Below the pieces are notes generated by a model, which ran no database searches, had not been told where the DNA came from, and was given only the letters and a program-made list of their open reading frames with translations. Both the position numbers and the translations under genes were made by a program. Below are positions 8,675-19,200 of a DNA stretch of 64,000 bases, piece after piece (within the stretch, counting starts at the first letter, position 1; the number at the start of each line of letters is the position of its first letter). This stretch comes from Verrucomicrobiota bacterium (GTDB lineage Bacteria; Verrucomicrobiota; Verrucomicrobiia; Limisphaerales; Pedosphaeraceae), in the NCBI GenBank assembly GCA_021325145.1, contig JAJPHR010000025.1, forward strand, positions 1 to 64,000, in the 5' to 3' direction.

Positions 8675-11443
8675 ATGAAAAAAGCCGTAATGGGAGAGCT
8701 TTTATTTTTTGGAACTGCGGCGATGCTCCTTTCACAGGAGAAGCCAGCCGGCTTTGCCTCGCAATTCGAGGTCAAGTTCAACGCCGGCATGATTGAAAGC
8801 CTCAGACAAACCGGCGACTCCAATCGGACTGAATTCATCGCCGCCGGACGACGGCTGGGAGACGTGATTCTCAAATATCGCCAAGGCGCGGCTGATTGGA
8901 ATTCCGTTAATACGGCCACGCTGCCGAATGCGGGAACTTTTTATGCGAGCCCAAATGGCGATCAACAGGAGGGAGTTTACCAAATCACAAACGGCAGCGC
9001 CGCGGAGTTGCGCTTGAAGACTCAATTCATCAGGCAGGCGGATAGGTTGCTTTGGACGCTGACTCTCCAGAATGAAACGATGCAGCCACTGGAAATCGGC
9101 GACCTGGCACTGCCTTTGGCGATCAGCCGCATATCCGGGAGCAATGGCAAGGTATTACTCAAGCACAGCTTTATTTCCGGTGACGGTTCGTTCCTGTTTT
9201 GGCTTCGCTCCGACAGCGCCGCGCCGTTTTTGGTGATGCTGCCGATGGAGCATACGCACCTCGAATACTGGGAAAGTTCACGAGAAGGCGGTTATCGGAT
9301 TTTCATCCACTCCGCCGCTGCAAGCGCTGTGGCCAAGGAGCATGGAACACGATGGCGTCAGCCCAATACCAGTTTGACCCTTGCTCCCAAAGGGCAGCCC
9401 GGTGACGCACAATCGTATGGATTCAAATTTCTTTGGGCGGAGAACTACAACTCGGTTCGCCAACTCCTTGTGGACGAAAGCGGAATCGACGTCCAAGTCG
9501 TTCCCGGAATGACCGTCCCCAGCGACTTGTTCGCGGAATTTGCGTTGCGGACGAAGCGCCGGGTCAAATCGGTTGAAGCCGAGTTTCCAGAAGCGACTCG
9601 CATTGAATCCCTGGGCGCAAAAGGTGACGCGCAGTTGTTCAAGGTGAGGTTCCGAAAACTCGGCGAGAACCGCTTGACTGTTCATTATGGAGACAACCAG
9701 CAGATGTACCTGGAGTTCTTCTCCACCGAACCGCTCGAAACCCTGATCAAAAAGCGCGGGGCCTTTCTTGCCCGTTCACAGCATCGCGATCCGGCCAAAT
9801 GGTATGACGGGCTTATTACCGATTGGAACATGGAAAACCAGACGCTGCTCAGCCCGGACAATTATGCCCCCATCCCGCGCAGCCGGGTTTATGCCGTGAC
9901 CTGCGATGATCCCGGATTGGGCAAGCCGGCCTTTCTCGCGGCCAAAAACGCGGAATATCCCGTGCAAGGCGAAGTCGAGGCGCTGGATTATTACATCCAG
10001 CATTTTGTTTGGGGCGGATTACAACGCACCACGGATGAGAAATATTCGTATGCCATTTACGGCATACCCGACTGGAAGGCAAACCGCGACAGCAGCGATC
10101 CAGGCCGGAAGGGGCAGTTGCATATTTGGCGGGAATACGACTACCCACATGTCATTCAAATGTATTTTGCCATGTATCGCCTGGCAAAACACCATCCGGA
10201 AATCAAAACCGCATTGACCGCACAGGAGTATTTGCGGCGCGCCTATGGCACCGCAGAGGCATTTTTTACGGTGCCGCACGAAGTTTGGGACGGCTGGTCT
10301 CCCTATGGAACGGGCTTCTACAACGAGGTGGTGATCGTGAACCTCATTGATGAACTTCAAACCAATGGCATGAATGACGAGGCGGACAAACTGCGCGGAT
10401 TTTGGGAGCGAAAGGTGGCGCACTTCATAAACAACGGGGAGGATTTGTTTCGGTCCGAGTACGCGTTTGATTCCACCGGCTTCGAATCCACTCACGCACT
10501 GGCGAAATACGCGATCCAGCACGCGGACAGACCGGGCCAAACCAAGTCGGGCATCTCGCGCGAAAACGCGGAGCAGTTCATGGAAACTCAGATCGCCGCC
10601 AACATATTTTGTCGCGGCTGGCTGGAGCCAGCCTATTACTATCTCGGCAGCGATTATCGCGGTGGTGCGGGCAACGCCTACGTGCTGACCTACATGTCAC
10701 AAATGGGCGGCTGGAGCGTGCTCGATTACGCGCTGAATTTCGCCACGAACGCGGCTCCTTACCTTCGCCTCGGCTATGCGTCGTATCTCAGCGCCTGGGC
10801 GTTGATGAACACAGGCACGCCCCAGTCTAATTATGGTTACTGGTATCCCGGCCTGGCCAATGACGGCGGCGCGGGCGGCGGCTTCGAGCCCGCGCCTTAC
10901 GGCCAGACATGGCTTGGTCAGCCGCATCACCGCGGCTCATGGTACTACGCTTCTGAAATTGACCTGGGATACTGCGGCGCGTTGCGCACGGCCGCAACCG
11001 TGCTGGCCGACGATCCCATATTCGGGCGATTCTGCTTTGGGGGAGAATGGACGAAACGATCGGGCAAGATCGAAGTCATTCCCAAGGACGGCTTGCGCCG
11101 GCGGTTTCATGCGATGCTGAACGGCGGCAAACTGCACGTCACTTTGGACAGTGATCGTTTTGCGGGCGCGCAGCCGATCATCCTGAAAGAGGATCTTTCC
11201 GAACTGCGCTTTCAATTGGAAACCGACAATCCCACGCCACATGTCACCAAACTCCGATTATCCGGACCCGCGGGCGAATTTGTAATGCACGATGGGAACC
11301 GCGAGCTTGGGAAACTGACCTTGAAAGGGAAAGAAGAAACAAGCGTTGATCTGCCGATAAGCGCGGACCGGCATGGGAAAACTTTCAGCATTGTCCGAGT
11401 CGGCTCATCTGTTGCAAGAAACGGAACCACTCACTCTCCGTAG
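8675..11443 (+). CDS. DUF5695-type exported protein, copy A
   Basis: 922 aa from the ATG at 8675. The frame is open 54 codons further upstream, but this start gives a plausible signal sequence (MKKAVMGELLFFGTAAMLL). The protein is closely similar, end to end, to the C-terminal 890 residues of the 1352-aa protein at 16204-20262. Shared blocks include FVWGGLQRTT, EYAFDSTGFES (Glu595, Asp599, Glu604), GSDYRG, YGYWYPG and DDPIFGRFC. The alternation of beta-rich N-terminal and helix-rich central parts resembles clan members of the (alpha/alpha)6 glycosidases, but I know of no assigned reaction for this family. Divergent pairing with a GH127 enzyme suggests a role on arabinose-containing glycans (inference). 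Confidence 0.8.
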   Translation: MKKAVMGELLFFGTAAMLLSQEKPAGFASQFEVKFNAGMIESLRQTGDSNRTEFIAAGRRLGDVILKYRQGAADWNSVNTATLPNAGTFYASPNGDQQEGVYQITNGSAAELRLKTQFIRQADRLLWTLTLQNETMQPLEIGDLALPLAISRISGSNGKVLLKHSFISGDGSFLFWLRSDSAAPFLVMLPMEHTHLEYWESSREGGYRIFIHSAAASAVAKEHGTRWRQPNTSLTLAPKGQPGDAQSYGFKFLWAENYNSVRQLLVDESGIDVQVVPGMTVPSDLFAEFALRTKRRVKSVEAEFPEATRIESLGAKGDAQLFKVRFRKLGENRLTVHYGDNQQMYLEFFSTEPLETLIKKRGAFLARSQHRDPAKWYDGLITDWNMENQTLLSPDNYAPIPRSRVYAVTCDDPGLGKPAFLAAKNAEYPVQGEVEALDYYIQHFVWGGLQRTTDEKYSYAIYGIPDWKANRDSSDPGRKGQLHIWREYDYPHVIQMYFAMYRLAKHHPEIKTALTAQEYLRRAYGTAEAFFTVPHEVWDGWSPYGTGFYNEVVIVNLIDELQTNGMNDEADKLRGFWERKVAHFINNGEDLFRSEYAFDSTGFESTHALAKYAIQHADRPGQTKSGISRENAEQFMETQIAANIFCRGWLEPAYYYLGSDYRGGAGNAYVLTYMSQMGGWSVLDYALNFATNAAPYLRLGYASYLSAWALMNTGTPQSNYGYWYPGLANDGGAGGGFEPAPYGQTWLGQPHHRGSWYYASEIDLGYCGALRTAATVLADDPIFGRFCFGGEWTKRSGKIEVIPKDGLRRRFHAMLNGGKLHVTLDSDRFAGAQPIILKEDLSELRFQLETDNPTPHVTKLRLSGPAGEFVMHDGNRELGKLTLKGKEETSVDLPISADRHGKTFSIVRVGSSVARNGTTHSP

Positions 11444-11530
11444 TATTACTGGTGCGGCGCCCGTACCGATTATAGTTGTAATTATTCGAACCATGAGATC
11501 AACTGGATAAAAGGCAGTAAAGTGCAAATC

Positions 11531-13330
11531 ATGAAGCGAACCTTGGGAACAACTCGGGCAGTTCTAACTGCCGTTACAATGTGGGCCTCCGGTCTGCACG
11601 CCGCCACATTTGTTGTCAGCAATAATACCGACTCCGGGCCGGGCTCTTTACGCCAGGCCATCCTCGATGCGAATGCGGGAGGAGGAGGAACTATTGATCT
11701 CACCGGTGTAACTGGCACGATCACGCTGGGCACAAATTTACCCACCATTACCACCAGTGTAAACCTCCTCGGCCCCGGGACCAATGCGCTCACGATCAGC
11801 GCCAGCAACGCCTATGTAGCTTTCACAATGCAGGCAGGCACGAGCAATACGATGGCAAACCTGGCCATCGCGGACGGCTCGGCTCGATACATCGGGCCGC
11901 CAGCGCCTGTTAATGACAAGGCCTCGGGCATCAGAAACTTTGGATCGCTGAAGTTGCAGGGCTGTCTTTTGCGCAATTGCTTTGGCGACGGTACATCGGG
12001 CGGGGCCATTTACAATTCCGGCAGCCTGGAAATGGACAGTTGCCTGATAACTCATTGTGGGGCAAAGAACGTCCCTTCGGGAGTTTATGGAGGCGGTATT
12101 TATAACGCAGGCCAATTGACCATGAAAGGTTGCACTTGCGAGTTCTGCGTTGGCGAGAATGGAGGCGGGCTTTTTACGCAGGGCGGTACCACACTGCTAA
12201 CCCAGTGCGTCATTGCCTCCTGCGGTACGGATAATCAAGGTGATGCAGGCGCAATCTACCATAATGGCGGCCAATTAACGCTGGTAGGCTGCGTTATCTC
12301 CAACAATGCAGCGAGCTACATCGGCGGAGGAATCCTAAGCACGAGCAGCTTGGCCATGACAAACACCACCATCGTGCACAACAGCAGTTTCCAAGGCGGA
12401 GGCGGGGGCTTGTATTTCGCACGTTCCGCGAACGCAACCGCTTCATGCTTCAACTGCACGATCAGTGGAAACGGTTGCGGCTCGGGATTAGGCGGCGGAG
12501 GCATTAGAAATCTTCAAACTTTGACTCTGGTGAACTGCACTATAAGCGGAAACAACTGCTTAATTGACCTTCCCGCCTATGAGGGGGGCGGAGGCATTGA
12601 AAATTTCAATCTATTGAACATGACCAACTGCACTGTGAGCGGAAATGCCAGCCGGTCTCAAGAAGCGGCTTTTCCTTCGCACGGTGGGGGCATCCTGAAC
12701 CAAACCAACGCGCTGGCCTTTCTCGTGGATTGCACAGTGGTCTCAAACACGGCGGCGAGCGCCATGGGTATCGAAAATGCCGCCGGCAAGGTCTATATAC
12801 AGGACAGTATCATTGCCAACAATGGCGTGGATTTTTCCGGCATTCTGAGCTCACAGGGCTACAACTTGATTGGAAACACCAACGGGTGCGCCCTGGAAGG
12901 AGAATTCGGCGGCAATCAATATGGTGTTGATCCTCTGCTGGGGCCATTGCAGAACAACGGAGGACCGACGTTGACGCATGCGTTGCTGTTGGGGAGTCCG
13001 GCCATCGATGCTGGCCCCGCAAATTCGGCTCCGTTCTTTGACCAGCGCGGCGCTCCCCGGCCGTTTGGGACAGCCGACGACATCGGCGCGTTCGAGTTTG
13101 GAACGGCTCCCAGCCATCACATCGCATTGTTGACGCCTTCGCCCGGTAGATGCCTGCAGCTGAAGATGGCCGGAACGCCCGGCTTTATTTATATGGTTCA
13201 GAGGGCTTCCGCTCCTTCAGGGCCGTGGATGCCATTAAGCGTGATTACTGCGGATGCTGAGGGCGCTGGCATTTGCCTTGATCCAACCCCGCCCAGCGAC
13301 CGCGCCTTCTACCGCACTGTGTTTCCGTAG
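11531..13330 (+). CDS. Secreted right-handed beta-helix protein with choice-of-anchor Q domain
   Basis: 599 aa from the ATG at 11531; a GTG nine bases upstream is in frame. Signal peptide [20 protein letters not shown]... ends at LHA. Residues about 20-60 ([20 protein letters not shown]) are the usual opening of such proteins. Repeated N-C-T-I/V-S-G-N units to about residue 430 fit parallel beta-helix rungs, with many Gly-rich GGGI turns. The choice-of-anchor Q signature follows: [21 protein letters not shown], then DQRG and DIGAFE. The last 60 residues resemble the W...FYR terminal module. Likely a surface or carbohydrate-binding protein; no polysaccharide lyase residues were identified. It converges on the GH127 copy B gene with 3 bases between stops. 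Confidence 0.85.
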   Translation: MKRTLGTTRAVLTAVTMWASGLHAATFVVSNNTDSGPGSLRQAILDANAGGGGTIDLTGVTGTITLGTNLPTITTSVNLLGPGTNALTISASNAYVAFTMQAGTSNTMANLAIADGSARYIGPPAPVNDKASGIRNFGSLKLQGCLLRNCFGDGTSGGAIYNSGSLEMDSCLITHCGAKNVPSGVYGGGIYNAGQLTMKGCTCEFCVGENGGGLFTQGGTTLLTQCVIASCGTDNQGDAGAIYHNGGQLTLVGCVISNNAASYIGGGILSTSSLAMTNTTIVHNSSFQGGGGGLYFARSANATASCFNCTISGNGCGSGLGGGGIRNLQTLTLVNCTISGNNCLIDLPAYEGGGGIENFNLLNMTNCTVSGNASRSQEAAFPSHGGGILNQTNALAFLVDCTVVSNTAASAMGIENAAGKVYIQDSIIANNGVDFSGILSSQGYNLIGNTNGCALEGEFGGNQYGVDPLLGPLQNNGGPTLTHALLLGSPAIDAGPANSAPFFDQRGAPRPFGTADDIGAFEFGTAPSHHIALLTPSPGRCLQLKMAGTPGFIYMVQRASAPSGPWMPLSVITADAEGAGICLDPTPPSDRAFYRTVFP

Positions 13331-13333
13331 CAG

Positions 13334-16165
13334 CTATTGCTGGTCCTTGATCCAAACCGCCGAAGCCGCGCCAAATCTGGCTCGCGTTCCGGGAGCTTGC
13401 GCCATTGTGCTGCGTGCGGCGTTCGTGGCTGCGGCGCCTGCTCCGGTCGTTCCGACGCTGGCGCCACCGGAATAATCTATTGCCGCATTGCCGGCAGCGG
13501 CTTCGTTGCGCGGCGCGGTCGAGTTCCGATTGTTCCGGGCATAGTTGGGAATGGCCACGAGCGGGCTGCCATCCGCCCATTGGCCCTTGATGGTCATCAC
13601 ACCACCCAAAAGATCGCCGCGCCATTCTGGAACCAACGGCGCGGAGCCGATGGGCTGGTTGATCGCGGGTTGGTCGGCTTGTTCGACATTATAGATGAGC
13701 GGGCCGTAGCGCAATGCCACCGAGCCGCGATCCGCTGCGATGTGTTCGTCTGCTTTCACGCGCTGCACTTCCATGGGCAGTGACAGGTCAATCTTGTCGC
13801 CGGCCTTCCAAACGCGAGTGATCGTCGCATAACCATTCTCGATTTTGATGTCGCAGGACTTGCCATTTAGCGAAAACGATTTGAGGCCGCTGACCTCGGG
13901 AGTCGGTCGATAGAGATCGCTGGTGGTGCGGTTCGGCACGCGGACATGAACGGTGAACTGCTTCGATTTCTTTGGGTTTACGGTGATCGAAACGTCCCCG
14001 TTCCATGGGTAATCGGTTTTTTGAACCATTTGCACATCCGTGCCGGCAACTTTCTCCACGTTAATCGTGCTGCCGATGAACAGGTTCACGTAAATTCCGT
14101 CGTCGCCTTTGACATAAGTCCAGGTCGGGATCATGAGCAGCGTTCGCGGGATGTTTCCCACGCAACAGGGGCACGCATGCCATGATGTGCGCCGGCCGCC
14201 GACCAACGGATTGTCGTAGTAAAATGTTTTGCCGTCGAGATCCGTCGCGCCCAGCAGCGCATTATACATGGTCTCCTCGTACAAATCGGCGTACTTGGCG
14301 TCGTGATATGCGAGATTCATTTTGTATTGGAAGAAAATCAGCCCGCAACTGGAGCACGATTCGCAGTAGGCGTTGTTGCGCAGCGAGTAGTTGGGCCCAA
14401 AACCTTCCGAGGTTTCTCCGCTGCCAATGCCGCCGGTGACGTAGTATTTTTTGTTTACGAGATTGTCCCACAGTGACATGACCGCACTTTCATAATCGAC
14501 GTCGTGGGTTTCCGCCGCCACATCGGCCATGCCTGAGTAGCAATAAGCCGCGCGCACGGCATGCCCGACTGCCTCGTACTGTTGCTGCACCGGCACGTGG
14601 CTTTGATCGTATTCACTGCCGTTGCGCCGGTTGTCCAGGAGAAATTTCGCGAGTTGGATGTAAGCATCCCCATGGCCGCCGCCTTCCATGTCATTCACGA
14701 AACGGCCGAACCGAACCAGCGCCTGCTCCATCTCCTGATGGCCGTCGTACCAGTCCTTTTTGCCCGGACCAAGGTTCGCCACCCAGCAATCGGCCAGTTT
14801 CTTTGCGGCATTATAAAGGCGTTTGTCCCTGCCTTCGGTAAGCGTGTAATGGTTGATGGCCGACTCGATGAAGTAACCGGCGGTGTAGCCTTCATGATTG
14901 CCGCGGCCTTCCGGTGACCAGCGCTCATGCCAGCGGTTGGTGTTGCGCAACGTCCACGCCGTTTGCAAATAGCCGTCCGGTTCCTGGGCCGCGAGAATCT
15001 GCGGAATCCAATCGTCGAGGGTCGCCTTCATTCTTTGCTGGGCGGCGGTGATTTCCGGATCGCCTTTGGGATCGACCATCAAGGCGATGCATATGGACTC
15101 GACGGTCTGATGTACCCACGCGTTCGCAAACACATAACCTTTGTGGCCGGCGTGCGGCTCGCCGCGCAAGGCTTTCGCTGCTTCGATAAAATTGTCGATT
15201 CCGCCCTGCCCTTGCGTCAGGTTGGTGCGCTCGATCTGCTCAATGCAATGGGGAATCCAATTCACGATCAGCGACTTCGCCCGCGCATTCCACAAGGGGC
15301 TGTCAATTCGGTAGCGCTTGGTGTAAACGACGTCGAGGCGATCAGCAGGCGGTGGCAGCGTCACCTTGACCTTCAACTTGGACGACGAACTCAACTTCCC
15401 CGCTCCCGCGGTCAGCTTCAGCTCGTATTCGCCGGGAGCAGAGAAGGTGGCAGTTGTGGTGATGGCTTGCTCATCCTCAAACTTCACCTCACCCGGGCCG
15501 CTGGCTTTGCTCCAACTGACCTGCGCGGCTTTGCTGTCCGCTTTGAGCGACTTTACCGAACCGGACAGGTAGGTTTTGGCCCCGAGCACCACGTCACGGT
15601 CAATGCCCGCGGTTACGCGCGGGGGAAATTCTGGCGACTTTCCCGAGTCAAGGACTCTCCATTCCAAAATGCCGGTCGAGAGTGTGCCATCCGATTCTAT
15701 CTCCAACCGAAGTTTGGGCGTGGTAATCTCGTCGAATGTGGTGGAGTTGAATTTGTCTGCGGCCACACCGAGGCCCGCGGCGTTGGCGACCGGAGTGAAT
15801 GCGCTGCCGTCCCAGTAGAGCAATCGGCACGCCTTGGGCGCGCCGACCCCCTGCCCATCCATCCACCAATAAACTTCGATTTGCTTCGTGCTGACGGGCT
15901 GGGGCCATTCGTATTGGACCCATTCCGTACCGGTGCGCGGCCAATTGCCATACGAACCGCGGCGCGCATCACGCGAACTGCGCGGAGTGTAACCGTCATT
16001 CAATGCGGTCACAGTCGTGTCGCCGGAAGTGTACGAACTGGAAGGTACGGCCACCACCGCAAGATTGATGCTGGCCGGGTTCTGAGTAAACGCGGAAAGC
16101 GGCGTCAGGCAAACCGCGCTCAAAAGCAGGGTGAACGCAGAAACGGGCGAGAAGCAACGTTGCAT
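13334..16165 (-). CDS. GH127-type (DUF1680) enzyme with N-terminal F5/8C-like and Ig-like domains, copy B
   Basis: 943 aa. The ATG at 16165 is preferred over the ATG at 16195 because AAGGAAA precedes it by six bases and a clean signal peptide follows. Residues about 25-165 look like an F5/8 type C (CBM32-like) domain (WPRTGTEWVQYEWP). About 175-265 is Ig-like (VSWSKASGPGEVKF). The rest is a DUF1680 barrel with Glu587 in TSEGF, Glu602-x-Cys604 in CESC, and Cys667-Cys668 in CPCCVG, matching the zinc/cysteine catalytic centre of GH127. It starts 38 bases after the DUF5695 copy B stop on the same strand, so the two are probably co-transcribed. The C-terminal tail after about residue 890 is Ala/Asn-rich and low complexity. 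Beta-L-arabinofuranosidase activity is inferred. Confidence 0.88.
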   Translation of the reverse strand: MQRCFSPVSAFTLLLSAVCLTPLSAFTQNPASINLAVVAVPSSSYTSGDTTVTALNDGYTPRSSRDARRGSYGNWPRTGTEWVQYEWPQPVSTKQIEVYWWMDGQGVGAPKACRLLYWDGSAFTPVANAAGLGVAADKFNSTTFDEITTPKLRLEIESDGTLSTGILEWRVLDSGKSPEFPPRVTAGIDRDVVLGAKTYLSGSVKSLKADSKAAQVSWSKASGPGEVKFEDEQAITTTATFSAPGEYELKLTAGAGKLSSSSKLKVKVTLPPPADRLDVVYTKRYRIDSPLWNARAKSLIVNWIPHCIEQIERTNLTQGQGGIDNFIEAAKALRGEPHAGHKGYVFANAWVHQTVESICIALMVDPKGDPEITAAQQRMKATLDDWIPQILAAQEPDGYLQTAWTLRNTNRWHERWSPEGRGNHEGYTAGYFIESAINHYTLTEGRDKRLYNAAKKLADCWVANLGPGKKDWYDGHQEMEQALVRFGRFVNDMEGGGHGDAYIQLAKFLLDNRRNGSEYDQSHVPVQQQYEAVGHAVRAAYCYSGMADVAAETHDVDYESAVMSLWDNLVNKKYYVTGGIGSGETSEGFGPNYSLRNNAYCESCSSCGLIFFQYKMNLAYHDAKYADLYEETMYNALLGATDLDGKTFYYDNPLVGGRRTSWHACPCCVGNIPRTLLMIPTWTYVKGDDGIYVNLFIGSTINVEKVAGTDVQMVQKTDYPWNGDVSITVNPKKSKQFTVHVRVPNRTTSDLYRPTPEVSGLKSFSLNGKSCDIKIENGYATITRVWKAGDKIDLSLPMEVQRVKADEHIAADRGSVALRYGPLIYNVEQADQPAINQPIGSAPLVPEWRGDLLGGVMTIKGQWADGSPLVAIPNYARNNRNSTAPRNEAAAGNAAIDYSGGASVGTTGAGAAATNAARSTMAQAPGTRARFGAASAVWIKDQQ

Positions 16166-16203
16166 AATAGGTTTCCTTTTTTGACTGGATGGCATGGCTA
16201 ATT

Positions 16204-19200
16204 CTACCTGGCCACGGTGAACGTGGCAATCGAAGTGTTGGCGGCAATGGGGAGATCGACTGTCGATTCCACTCCCGCTTGCAGATTGGGTGTGGCAATG
16301 ATTCCCGAACCGTTGCTGACGGTGTAGGTTGCCGTGGTCGAAGAGGTGAGGTGCAACCTGGCTGTGTGTGCGGCGGCATTGCCGGTTTCCAGTGAAAAGG
16401 TTGCTTGTGAGAGGTTTGTCGCAAGTCCAATCGGCAGCCCGAGTGCGAAGCGATCCGTGTCAATTACCAGATGCAGCGCGCCATTATTTAGCATGGCATG
16501 GAAGCGCCGGCGCACGCCGTCAAGAGGGACGATTTGCAGATTCGTCGTCTGCTGCCACGTGCCCCCATAACAAAACCGTCCAAAGATCGGATCGTCTGCG
16601 AGAATGGTGGCGGCGGATCGCACTGCGCCACAAAAGCCCAGGTTCTCTTCCGCAGAATAATACCAGGCTCCGCGGTGCATGGGCTGGCCGCCCAGCCAGG
16701 TGGTATTATAGGGCGATGGTTCGAAACCGCCGCCGCAGCCGCCATCATAGGCCGCCCCAGGATACCAGTAACCGTAATTCGGCGGCGGCCCGCTGTTCAT
16801 CGTGGACCAGCCGTTGAGATAAGACGCATAACCCAGGCGAAGGTAGTCGGTCGCGTTGGTGGCAAAATTAAGAGCGTAGTCCAACAATCCCCAACCGCCT
16901 TCCTGCGACATGTAGGTCACCACGTAGTCGTCGCCCATGTCACCACGATAGTCGCTGCCATAGTAATAGTAGGCCGTCTCCAGCCAGCCGCGATCGAAGA
17001 TATTGGCGGTGATCTGAGTGGTCATGTACTGCTGCACCTGCTGGAGAAAAAGAGCGAGGTTCGTGGAACCCATTGCCGGGTCACTCCCCGCATGCAACGC
17101 CGCATACTTGGCGTAAGCTTCCTGTGATTCGAAACCCGTGGAGTCAAACGCATATTCCGAGGCGAACAAATCCGCCTGCCCGGTTACATAATAATTAACC
17201 TTCGTTTCCCAATGGGCTCGCAGTCCGGCGGCCTGGTTTGTCATGCCTTCGGCCTGCAAAGCGTCAATGATATCCGGAATGACCACTTCGTTCATGAGTC
17301 CGACTTGCGTCGCCTGGCCGCCGCCGAAACTCCACAAGGCCATCGCGGTACCCCAGGCTCGTTGAAGATATTCCTGCGCGCTCAGCGCCGTTATGATCTC
17401 GGGATGATATTTCGCCACGCGATACATCCCGTAATACATCACGAAGATGTGCGGGTAGTCGTAGCCGCGCCCGATGCTCAGGTTATTATTGGTGCGAAGA
17501 TTGTGCCAGTCGGGAACACCATAAACTCCGTAAGATGCGGTTTCGTTCGTGGTTCGCTGCAAGCCGCCCCAGACGAAGTTGGTGATGTAGTAATCCAGCG
17601 CCGACACCTCGCTTTGGACAGGAAATACCGCCTCCTTCTCGCCCAGATACGCCGGGCGAGACTCGCCTGCATCGTCGCTGGCAATTTCATAAACCTGAAA
17701 ACTGTTGCCAAGCGTGTCGTGGTTGTCGGGGGTAACGAGAATGCCATCGTTCATGTTCAAGTCGCAGAACAGTCCGCTGTACCACGTGTTAGTTATGACT
17801 TGATGGCTGACCAGGAAGGCGGCGCGTTTATTGATCAAAGCTTCGAGCGGCTCGGTGACAAAGAATTCCAGGTACATGTACCGGCCATTCCCGTATTGGA
17901 TCGTCAGCTTGTTCTCGCCTAATTGGGAAAACTGAACTTGATACAGTTGGTAGGTGTTTGTCCCGACACTAGAGGTGCCCAGCGATTGAATGGTGGTCGC
18001 CAATGGGAACTCAGCCTGGACCGCTGTAATCGTCTGTGTGGTGTTCAGGGCGATTTCCGCGAACAGATTCGTCGGGACCGTCATGCCAGGAACGATGTGA
18101 ACGTCAATCTTGCCTTCGTTCACGAGCGCGTTGCGGATGCCGCTGTAATCGTTGGCCCATTGAAACTTGAAGCCATAGGATTGCGAACCACCCGCAGCCA
18201 GTGTCAGGCTGGTACTGGGCTGACGCCAGGAACCGCCCCGTGTGGTCACTGCCGGGTAAGTAGCCGCCGCGATCGCGCCCGCCGCTTTGGAGTGGATGAA
18301 CGTTTCGTAGCCATCCCCCGCCTCGCCGCTAAGCTTGTCCCAGTATTCCAGTTTCGTGTTGTCGAACGGCGTCATCAGCAGATAAGGCCCAACACTGTTC
18401 GGGCGCATCCAAAAGATGAAGGAACCATAACCGGAAATGAAACTGTGTTTCATGGCGCTGGAAGTCACGCCCGAGAACGTCGAGTTGAGCGGCAATGGCA
18501 GTGCCAAATCGCCAATTTCGACGGGTTGGCCGGACAGGTTCGTCACATTCAACGTCCACAGCGTGGCATCCTGCTGGAAGGTGAAAACCACTTCGAGGAT
18601 GAGCGGACCGCCTGACAATCCGCTGGTAATTTGGTAGTCAGCTTTGGATTGAGTGCCATCCGGGCTGGTTGAGTAGGTTACCGAAGCGATGCCGCTCTTT
18701 GAAACAGTTTGCGACGTCAGCCAGTTGGTGCCGGTCTGGCGATACCGCAGGATGACGTCGCCCAGGCGGGAGCCACCGGCAATGTATTCAGTAGGGAAAG
18801 CGTCCCCGCTTCGTTGGAGGCTGGTGACGGCGCCGGAGTTGATTTTAAGCGCGAGCTCAGGATCCAGTTGTTGCAAGCGATAGAATCGTTGTTGAGCACC
18901 GGCGCCTCCGGGATGCGCAATCACCATGCCCACGCTGTTGGCCAGCACCGGGCCGGGAAGGACATTCTGCCAATTCGCCGGGCTGAGCGAATCCGAACTC
19001 TGCAGCCAATACCACTTGCCCGGATTGGCACTGAACGAGATCGTCACGTTCGGCGGCGTCACCGTTTCCTGGGCAACGACCTGGTTCGGCGAAATAGTGA
19101 GGCTCGTAACGGGCGGCTTATGATTATAGGCAATGGAAGCGCCCGAACCTGCATAGGAGAAGACAGCCACATTGTAGGTGTTATTAAAGGTGAGGTTGGT

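Noticed and set aside
14927..16201. 424-codon plus-strand frame
   Set aside because: Antisense to GH127 copy B; no recognisable motif, no ribosome-binding site, shadow composition.
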